Shown here piece after piece: positions 1 to 4,728 of a DNA stretch of 7,184 nucleotides. The DNA lies in the NCBI GenBank assembly GCA_027319585.1, contig DAHVMY010000064.1, positions 1 through 7,184 on the forward strand, read 5' to 3'. A program made the position numbers and the translations under genes. A model generated the notes under the pieces. The model searched no databases, was not told where the DNA came from, and saw nothing but the letters and a program-made list of their open reading frames with translations. Each line of letters starts with the position of its first letter. The first letter of the stretch is position 1. The DNA is from AG-12 sp027319585. GTDB taxonomy: Bacteria; Chloroflexota; Dormibacteria; Aeolococcales; Bog-877.

Positions 1-13
1 GAGCCGACCGTAA

Positions 14-120
14 GACCGGGCCTCGCCCGGCAGGTGGCTGTGAAGCAGGAACCGGGATCGCCCCGGAGCCCACCGCCGTCAGCGGTGGTCCTCAGACCCG
101 TGTCGCATTTGTCACAGTTT
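14..120 (+). ncRNA. Candidate TnpB omega RNA (reRNA) scaffold
   Basis: In tnpB elements the guide RNA comes from the 3' end of tnpB and the right end of the element, and the guide is the flanking DNA just outside. Three perfect stems lie in order here: 16-21 with 25-30 (6 bp, 3-nt loop), 52-56 with 62-66 (5 bp, 5-nt loop), and 70-76 with 82-88 (7 bp, 5-nt loop). Segments 90-94 (CCTCA) and 120-124 (TGAGG) are also complementary and could close the terminal part. The first two stems share CCGGG/CCCGG halves, so alternative pairings are possible. If the element ends near 120, the guide would be the first bases of the interrupted membrane gene. The structure is read directly; the omega RNA function is inferred. 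Confidence 0.4.
102..120 (+). repeat. Short imperfect tandem repeat at the element end
   Basis: GTCGCATTT (102-110) is followed directly by GTCACAGTTT (111-120). This AT-richer pair sits immediately before the point where membrane-protein coding sequence begins. Short repeats near the ends of IS607-type elements are plausible binding sites for the serine recombinase. The repeat is seen directly; its role is inferred. Confidence 0.4.
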
Positions 121-544
121 GAGGAACGGCACGCTCTCCATCCACACCGTGGACACGGTACGCCGCGAGGCCTTCTACTGGGCGGCGGTGGTTGCGACCT
201 TCGCCATGGGCACGGCTCTGGGAGATCTGACCGCCACCACCTTCGGGATGAGGTACTTCCCCGCCGCTGGCCTCTTCCTACTCCTCATCGCGATCCCCAC
301 TGTCGGCTACCGCTGCTGGCGCTGGAACGCGGTCTTCTGCTTCTGGTTCGCTTACGTCATGACCCGGCCACTCGGCGCCTCGATCGCCGTCGGGTTGGGC
401 AAGCCCGTGAGCGTCACCGGCCTCGGGCTTGGCGACGGGGCCGTGGCGCTGGTCCTCTCCGCGGTGATCCTCGGGTTGGTTGCCTATCTCGCCGTCACCG
501 GGGCGGATGTCCAACCCGCCCGCGGAGAGGTGGGGACGGCCTGA
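119..544 (+). pseudogene. COG4705-family membrane protein, 3' half only (5' half removed by insertion)
   Basis: The 141-residue frame resembles the second half of COG4705 uncharacterized membrane-anchored proteins, which are usually around 250 residues. Recognisable blocks are TLSIHTVDTVRREAFYW (residues 6-21), GTALGDLTA (31-39), the conserved YVMTRPLGAS (79-88) and LGLGDG (102-107). Four hydrophobic segments are visible at about 17-39, 46-64, 70-82 and 107-126. The family match starts within a few codons of the TTG at 119. That TTG has no ribosome binding site and lies in the apparent insertion sequence end, so it is probably not a real start. The 5' half should lie beyond the left side of the element. 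The function of the family is not known to me. Expression would require readthrough from the element. The stop is TGA at 542-544. Confidence 0.7.
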
Positions 545-572
545 TCGCTTCCGGCTGCATCCAGGGGCGCGG

Positions 573-591
573 CCTCGCCTTCGTGGCGAGG
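573..591. terminator. Hairpin between convergent genes, possible bidirectional terminator
   Basis: CCTCGCC (573-579) pairs perfectly with GGCGAGG (585-591) around a five-base TTCGT loop. It lies in the 48-bp gap between the stop of the membrane-gene remnant (544) and the stop of the convergent phosphorylase gene (593-595). There is no T-run on either strand, so it is not a canonical intrinsic terminator. U-tract-less hairpins at convergent ends are common in GC-rich bacteria. Confidence 0.45.
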
Positions 592-592
592 G

Positions 593-1387
593 TCAGGCCG
601 GGTCCTCGGCCAGCAGGGTGGCGGTCGCCACCTCCAGCAGCCGGTGCAGCCCGGATGCCGCATCGTCGTGGTGGAACTCGGGTCGCCACTCCGGGGCGGA
701 AAGGCCGTCGCTGATAACGAAGGCCGTGGCGAACTGGTAGTTCCGGTGGGCGGCGACGGTCGCCAGGGCCGCCGCCTCCATCTCCACGGTCAGAGCTCCC
801 TCCTCCCGGTAGCGGGTGATTTCGTCCACCGTCTCGCGGTAAGGGGTGTCGATGGTCCAGGTGGTCCCGACCCGATGGGCCATCCCGGCTGCATCCATCT
901 GGGTGCCCATGGCCTGTGTCAGAGCCGGGTCCGGGTGCGCGTACTTGCCGGGCGCGGTGTAGTGGTGGGAGACCCCCTCGTCCCGGATGGCCCGGTCACA
1001 CAGCACGATGTCGCCGACTCGGAGGTCCGACTGCAGAGCCCCGGCGTATCCGATTGCGATGAAGCGTGAGCACCCAGAGGCGCCGATGTCCTCGAGCCGG
1101 TTGGTGGCAGCAGGGGCGCCGACTCCGAAACCGCCCGAGATCCCGACCACGCCCCGGTCCTGCTCCAGGACATGGAACTCTCCCACCGCTGACCGAGGAG
1201 CCTGGAGCCGGCGCCAGCCCGACTGGCCCACCACCTCGCGGAAGAAAGTCGCCTGGAAGGTGAGGATCACGCCCGCCAGCGGCGGCAGGCCCTCCCAGCC
1301 GTAGTTGGCGGCGAGGTACTGCTGGTACTCCTGGGGCGTGAAGAATGGGGCCAGCTCATGCTTGCCCGAGAAGTTGGGGTATCCCAT
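593..1387 (-). CDS. Nucleoside phosphorylase (uridine/purine phosphorylase family)
   Basis: This 264-residue protein belongs to the PNP/UDP phosphorylase superfamily and is closest in feel to the COG2820 uridine-phosphorylase type. Such enzymes use phosphate to split nucleosides into base and (deoxy)ribose 1-phosphate in cytosolic salvage. Visible motifs are the glycine-rich GGFGVGAP (85-92), IGYAGALQ (112-119), VGDIVLCDRAIRDEG (124-138), the ribose-binding block VEMEAAAL (201-208, acidic residues E202 and E204), and ISDGLS (225-230), whose D227 is in the position of the catalytic Asp of hexameric phosphorylases. The third block has Tyr where I expect Thr (IGTAGG). The substrate, uridine or purine, cannot be settled from sequence alone. 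I chose ATG 1385-1387 because the phosphorylase-like sequence begins there (MGYPNFSGKHE) and a TATCCT hexamer lies 6 nt upstream. A longer in-frame extension to 1501 would overlap the divergent GNAT gene and looks non-protein-like. Confidence 0.88.
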   Translation of the reverse strand: MGYPNFSGKHELAPFFTPQEYQQYLAANYGWEGLPPLAGVILTFQATFFREVVGQSGWRRLQAPRSAVGEFHVLEQDRGVVGISGGFGVGAPAATNRLEDIGASGCSRFIAIGYAGALQSDLRVGDIVLCDRAIRDEGVSHHYTAPGKYAHPDPALTQAMGTQMDAAGMAHRVGTTWTIDTPYRETVDEITRYREEGALTVEMEAAALATVAAHRNYQFATAFVISDGLSAPEWRPEFHHDDAASGLHRLLEVATATLLAEDPA

Positions 1388-1393
1388 CGACCG

Positions 1394-1399
1394 AGGATA
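1394..1399 (-). promoter_or_regulatory. -10-like hexamer for the phosphorylase gene (leaderless candidate)
   Basis: On the minus strand the hexamer TATCCT (TAnnnT type) is separated by only 6 nt from the ATG at 1385-1387. That places the expected transcription start at or within a base or two of the start codon. No Shine-Dalgarno sequence is visible, which agrees with a leaderless mRNA. No good -35 is seen. Confidence 0.45.
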
Positions 1400-1418
1400 G
1401 CGAAGCCGGTGCAACCGC

Positions 1419-1430
1419 CTCGCGCGCGAG
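1419..1430. promoter_or_regulatory. 12-bp perfect palindrome in the divergent promoter region
   Basis: CTCGCGCGCGAG is a perfect inverted repeat without a spacer. It covers the position where a -35 element for the minus-strand phosphorylase gene would fall, given a 17-bp spacer to TATCCT. It could be an operator, but an alternating CG run is easily palindromic by chance in this base composition. Confidence 0.3.
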
Positions 1431-1432
1431 CC

Positions 1433-1448
1433 TATCAGTGAGCTGATA
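1433..1448. promoter_or_regulatory. Inverted repeat TATCAG-N4-CTGATA, candidate operator
   Basis: Perfect 6-bp half sites with a 4-bp spacer (TGAG) lie in the 71-bp gap between the divergent phosphorylase and GNAT starts. The sequence is AT-richer than its surroundings. It abuts and overlaps by two bases the -10-like hexamer of the GNAT gene (1447-1452), and lies about 46-61 bp upstream of the expected phosphorylase transcript start. This is a natural position for a dimeric repressor acting on GNAT and possibly on both genes. No regulator gene is in the window. Confidence 0.45.
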
Positions 1449-1452
1449 ACGT
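1447..1452 (+). promoter_or_regulatory. -10-like hexamer for the GNAT gene (leaderless candidate)
   Basis: TAACGT (TAnnnT type) lies 6 nt before the ATG at 1459. The GGGG at 1454-1457 is too close to the ATG to act as a normal ribosome binding site, so a leaderless transcript is more likely. The inverted repeat at 1433-1448 overlaps its left edge. Confidence 0.4.
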
Positions 1453-1458
1453 CGGGGC

Positions 1459-2109
1459 ATGCGCAACTGGCCGCTCTACGACCTGCGCATCCGGACTCCA
1501 CGCCTGGAGCTGCGCCTGCCCGACCTGGAGCTGCTGGACGCGCTTGCCGAGCTGGCCGGCAGGGGAGTGCACCCCCCGGAGCACATGCCGTTTGCAGTTC
1601 CCTGGACCGACCGGCCCAGCCCCGAACTGGAGCGATCGGTGGTGCAGCACTCTCTCCTTCAGGTCGCGAGCTGGACGAAGGAGCGGTGGATCTACAATCC
1701 GGTGGTTCTCAACGAGGGCCGGGTCATAGGGACCCAGGACATGAAGGGCCAGGACTTCGCCGTCGCTCGCAGCTTCGGCACCGGCTCCTGGCTGGGGCGC
1801 GAGCACCAGGGACACGGATTCGGCCGGGAGATGCGGGCCGCGATCCTGCATCTGGGCTTCGCGGGGCTGGGGGCGGAGGAGGCCCTGACCTCGGTCTTCA
1901 GTGACAACCCGGCGTCATTGGGAGTTTCCCGAAGTCTCGGCTACGAGCGCAACGGCGTCTCGCTGGTAGCGCGGCGTGGACTTCCAACCCGGCACCTGAG
2001 CTACCGGCTGAGTCGGGAGCGCTGGCTCGCCACCCACAACCTCGAGGTGCAGATCGAGGGACTCGAACCCTGCTTGGAGCTGTTCGGTCTAGCCGACCGG
2101 CGCCGGTGA
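1459..2109 (+). CDS. GNAT family N-acetyltransferase
   Basis: This 216-residue protein of the Gcn5-related acetyltransferase fold, RimJ/RimL-like (Acetyltransf_3 type), would transfer acetyl from acetyl-CoA to an amine. The N-terminus carries the strand-like IRTPRLELRLP (11-21) typical of this group. The acetyl-CoA pyrophosphate loop is REHQGHGFG (114-122), with the Q-x-x-G-x-G pattern at residues 117-122. A second conserved block, DNPASLGVSRSLGYE (149-163), follows. The segment GVHPPEHMPFAVPWTDRP (36-53) is characteristic of a group common in actinobacteria. The substrate is unknown. The gene is divergent from the phosphorylase, and its last 21 bp overlap the 3' end of pepN on the opposite strand. 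The ATG at 1459 is the start suggested by the -10 spacing and by the family's usual short N-terminus. Confidence 0.9.
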   Translation: MRNWPLYDLRIRTPRLELRLPDLELLDALAELAGRGVHPPEHMPFAVPWTDRPSPELERSVVQHSLLQVASWTKERWIYNPVVLNEGRVIGTQDMKGQDFAVARSFGTGSWLGREHQGHGFGREMRAAILHLGFAGLGAEEALTSVFSDNPASLGVSRSLGYERNGVSLVARRGLPTRHLSYRLSRERWLATHNLEVQIEGLEPCLELFGLADRRR

Positions 2110-4686
2110 GGTGGCCCGGTCCTTCTGCCGCGCCACTTCCTCTTCGTCGACTTCTCGGGCTCTGAGCGCGATCTCCGCCTCCTCCAGCGCCTCCTGGTAG
2201 ATGCGTCGCAGGTCGGCGTCCAGCTCTGTGCGGGCGAGCTCTCGTTCCAGGGCGGCGAGCAGGTCGGGGTGCGGCGGGAGGGCGCCGATCGACCAGTAGG
2301 CGAAGTCACGGCTGTACTCCACCCCCCGGCGCTCCCGGAGCCGGGAGACGGCGTCGAAGAAACGGGGGATGTAGGGAAGCAACAGGGCATCCTGTCGGAC
2401 ACCGCCGAGGCTGCTGCCTGCCCAGAGTGCGGCCTCGACGGTCGCGGAGTCATCCTCGGTCAGAAACTTGAAGACCTGCTCCTTGACCTCGGGAACGGGC
2501 ATTGCGGCCTGGGCGGCCAATCCGCGCACGATCCCGGTGGAGGTGCGGTCGGCTCGGCGCATCCTGGTGACGTCGTCGACGGTGGCGACCCCCCGGCTGG
2601 CCAAGGCTGTGACCAGGCGCCAGCGCAGCTCCAGGTCCAGGACCACGCCATCGGGCAATTTCCGCCCCTCCAGCATCTCCTGGCAGCGGTCCAGCTGCTG
2701 GGGGGTGATGGCCGAGCTGATGAATGCCCGCAGCCAGGACAGCTGCCGGCTGGTTCCGGCCTCAGTCGCCTCCAGCGCGGTGGCGCAGGCATCGGCGAGA
2801 TCGGCTTCGAGCTGGTCGGCTGCCGATCGGGCTCCGTAGAGCGCCAGCGCTCCCCGCGCGCTCGCCAGGACGACCGGGATCAGGGATTCATCGGTCTCTT
2901 GGGGCAGGTGGCGAGCCACCACCCGGACGAACCGGCTGGCCGGAAACTCCGCGTCCCTGACCATGTCCTGCAGGGCGTCCCAGACGATCGCGCGCGCCAG
3001 CGCGTCATCGACCTCTCCCAGGTGGCCTTCGACGGTTGCCATGGAGACCGGGTCGAGACGGATCTTGGCGTAGGTCAGAGCCTCGTCGTTTGGCAGGAGC
3101 AGAGGTGGTCGGGTCTCCCCGACAAGCTCCGGGATCGCCGTGTGCTCGGAGTCGATGTCGATCTCGAGACGGCGGCGTCGCTGCAGGCTCCCCTCCATCC
3201 AGTCATAGAGGCCAACGGCCAGGCGGTGGGGCCGCAGGGTGGGCTGGGACGGGCGGGCCGACTGCACGGCATAGATCGCCTCGATCCCAGACCCGGAGGC
3301 TTCGGCCGCGGACTGGATCTCCAAGTTGATCGTGTTGATGCCCACCGTCTCCAGCCAGAGCTGGCTCCAGTGCACGACGTCTCGGCCCGAGGCGTCCCCC
3401 ACGGCCCGGAGCAGGTCATGCAGGGTCGCGTTGCCCCAGCGGTTGCGCTCCAGGTGCTCGTGAACGCCGGCGAAGAACGAGTCCTCGCCGACCCAGGCCG
3501 CCAGCTGGCGGAGCACCGCCGAGCCCTTCTGGTAGGTGATGCGGTCGAAGTTGGCGTGCACCGACTCGGCGTCGGGCACCGCGGTCACCACCGGGTGGGA
3601 GGTGGTGTGCTGGTCCTCCTCTACCGCGAGCCTCTTGAACGCGGTGATCCACACCGTCCAGGCGTCGTGGAAGCCGGTAGCCCGATCGGTGGCGACCGCC
3701 GCCATGAAGGTGGCGAAGCTCTCGTTGAGCCAGAGGTCGTCCCACCATCTGAGGGTGACCATGTCGCCGAACCACATGTGGGCCATCTCGTGGAGGATCA
3801 CCTCGGCGCGCTGCGACCTCTCCCGTTCGGATGGCCGCCCTCGGAAGATCATGCGGTCGGTGATGGTGACACAGCCGGGAGACTCCATCGCCCCGTTCAC
3901 CTTCTCCAAACAGAACACCTGGTCGTACTTGGTGAAGGGGTAGGGGATTCCGAACAACTCGCGGTAGAAGTCGAGCCCCTGGCCGGTCACTTCGAAGATG
4001 TCCCCGGCCGCCTTCTCGAGGTCCTGACCCAGGGAGAGCGGCGCATACAGCGCCAGATCAATGCCGTGGTGGTGCCGGCGCACCGCATGGAGGCGCCCGG
4101 CGGCTATCCCCAGCACGTAGGGGGAGATGCGCGGGGTCGTCGGGAAGTCCCACCACCGGGCCCCGTCGGAGTCGGCGGCGGCCCCGGCGCGACCAGGTTC
4201 GGCCGAGACCACTGTCCAGTCCTGCGGGACCCGCACGCGCAGTTGGAAGGTGGCCTTGAGGTCCGGCTGGTCGAAGCAGGGGAACACCCGATGGGCCTCG
4301 GCGGGCTCCAGGTCGCTGTACAGGTACCGTTCCCCATCGGCCGGGTCGATCGCGAGATGCAGCCCAAGGCCGGCGCGATGGTAGTGGGAACGGCCCCAGA
4401 CCTCGAGCACGTTGCGAGCCTTCAGGGCCGGCAGGTGGATCCGCTGCCCGGCCACGGCCTCCGGGCCCAGCGGCTCGTTCTGCCAGAGCATCCGCTCGAT
4501 CTCGTTCACCTCGGCGTCGACGAAGGTCACAGCCCCCGGTTCGCCGGTGAACTCGAGGCGCACGTGAAAGGTGTAGCGGTCCGGGTCGTCCGCCAGGTCC
4601 AGCTCAAGCTGATAGGCGCAGTCCGCGATCACCGAGGCTCGCGCCTCGGCTTCGAGCTTGGTCAGAGAAACGGTGGCTTCATTCAC
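2089..4686 (-). CDS. pepN: Aminopeptidase N, M1 family zinc metallopeptidase
   Basis: This 865-residue cytosolic aminopeptidase removes N-terminal residues from peptides. It has an N-terminal beta domain (about 20-200, with HRVFPCFDQPDLKA at 132-145), a thermolysin-like catalytic domain, and a helical ERAP1-like C-terminal region (about 530-850). The zinc site is HEMAH (299-303) with E322 in LNESFA, giving the HExxH-x18-E spacing; E300 is the general base. Y385 in the ITYQKGSA block is the transition-state tyrosine. The exopeptidase motif, normally GAMEN, reads GAMES (265-269), with S269 encoded by TCT. The length matches actinobacterial PepN, and no signal peptide is seen. The GTG at 4684-4686 is chosen because an in-frame stop lies at 4729-4731, no better start lies between, and TACACT stands 7 nt upstream. 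The gene lies 42 bp downstream of the KimA-type gene on the same strand, so readthrough from it is also possible. Confidence 0.95.
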   Translation of the reverse strand: MNEATVSLTKLEAEARASVIADCAYQLELDLADDPDRYTFHVRLEFTGEPGAVTFVDAEVNEIERMLWQNEPLGPEAVAGQRIHLPALKARNVLEVWGRSHYHRAGLGLHLAIDPADGERYLYSDLEPAEAHRVFPCFDQPDLKATFQLRVRVPQDWTVVSAEPGRAGAAADSDGARWWDFPTTPRISPYVLGIAAGRLHAVRRHHHGIDLALYAPLSLGQDLEKAAGDIFEVTGQGLDFYRELFGIPYPFTKYDQVFCLEKVNGAMESPGCVTITDRMIFRGRPSERERSQRAEVILHEMAHMWFGDMVTLRWWDDLWLNESFATFMAAVATDRATGFHDAWTVWITAFKRLAVEEDQHTTSHPVVTAVPDAESVHANFDRITYQKGSAVLRQLAAWVGEDSFFAGVHEHLERNRWGNATLHDLLRAVGDASGRDVVHWSQLWLETVGINTINLEIQSAAEASGSGIEAIYAVQSARPSQPTLRPHRLAVGLYDWMEGSLQRRRRLEIDIDSEHTAIPELVGETRPPLLLPNDEALTYAKIRLDPVSMATVEGHLGEVDDALARAIVWDALQDMVRDAEFPASRFVRVVARHLPQETDESLIPVVLASARGALALYGARSAADQLEADLADACATALEATEAGTSRQLSWLRAFISSAITPQQLDRCQEMLEGRKLPDGVVLDLELRWRLVTALASRGVATVDDVTRMRRADRTSTGIVRGLAAQAAMPVPEVKEQVFKFLTEDDSATVEAALWAGSSLGGVRQDALLLPYIPRFFDAVSRLRERRGVEYSRDFAYWSIGALPPHPDLLAALERELARTELDADLRRIYQEALEEAEIALRAREVDEEEVARQKDRATSPAPVG
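2096..2107. repeat. 12-bp palindrome in the overlapping 3' ends of GNAT and pepN
   Basis: ACCGGCGCCGGT is a perfect palindrome lying across the last codons of both convergent genes and ending at the first base of the GNAT stop codon. It may contribute to transcript ends on both strands, but it has no loop or T-run and may simply reflect GC-rich codons. Confidence 0.3.
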
Positions 4687-4693
4687 ACCGGCG

Positions 4694-4699
4694 AGTGTA
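4694..4699 (-). promoter_or_regulatory. -10-like hexamer for pepN (leaderless candidate)
   Basis: Minus-strand TACACT lies 7 nt before the GTG start, in the 42-bp gap after the permease stop codon. There is no Shine-Dalgarno sequence in front of the GTG, and the -35 region (GGGGTC) is poor. The layout fits a leaderless pepN transcript independent of the upstream gene. Confidence 0.45.
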
Positions 4700-4728
4700 A
4701 AGAAGCGGGGGCGTCGGACCCCTCCTGC

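Larger units (their letters stand above)
1..121 (+). mobile_element. Right end of a tnpB-bearing (IS607-like) insertion sequence, partial
   Basis: The window appears to open inside the 3' end of a tnpB-type element, with the rest lying to the left. Visible signs are short peptide fragments resembling the C-terminal tail of actinobacterial TnpB proteins (ADRKT in frame 3, then RQVAVKQEPG in frame 1), three consecutive GC-rich hairpins, a short tandem repeat at 102-120, and an abrupt change of content near 120, where a frame starts in the middle of a COG4705 membrane protein. IS607 elements carry a serine recombinase TnpA and TnpB, with repeats near their ends. The exact right boundary is uncertain, about 118-124. 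The family assignment rests on remembered similarity of the tail and could instead be IS200/IS605. Confidence 0.5.
3..122 (+). pseudogene. tnpB: 3' end of tnpB (RNA-guided nuclease of an insertion sequence), probably frameshifted
   Basis: Only the extreme C-terminal tail of a TnpB would be present; the RuvC and zinc-finger regions would lie left of the window. Frame 3 starts with A-D-R-K-T and stays open to a TGA at 120-122. The continuation I expect from TnpB tails (Q-V-A-V-K-Q-E-P-G) is instead in frame 1 from position 31. The switch falls in the hairpin at 16-30, where a one-base insertion would move the frame but keep the stem pairing. This suggests a decayed protein end over a conserved RNA. 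The tail is poorly conserved in TnpB generally, so the call is tentative. Confidence 0.35.

Noticed and set aside
34..714. A 226-codon plus-strand frame running from the insertion sequence end across the membrane-protein remnant and into the phosphorylase gene.
   Set aside because: Beyond the TnpB-like RQVAVKQEPG stretch it is Arg/His/Gly/Pro-rich and overlaps the frame that has real membrane segments. It is open only because of base composition.
1411..1430. A minus-strand TTGCAC at about 1409-1414 as a -35 box for the phosphorylase gene.
   Set aside because: Only 9 bp separate it from TATCCT, far too short for a sigma-70-type promoter.
1388..1501. N-terminal extension of the phosphorylase by 38 residues from a start at 1501.
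   Set aside because: It would cover the divergent promoter region and the first codons of the GNAT gene, its sequence is Arg/Cys-rich, and family similarity begins at the internal ATG at 1387.
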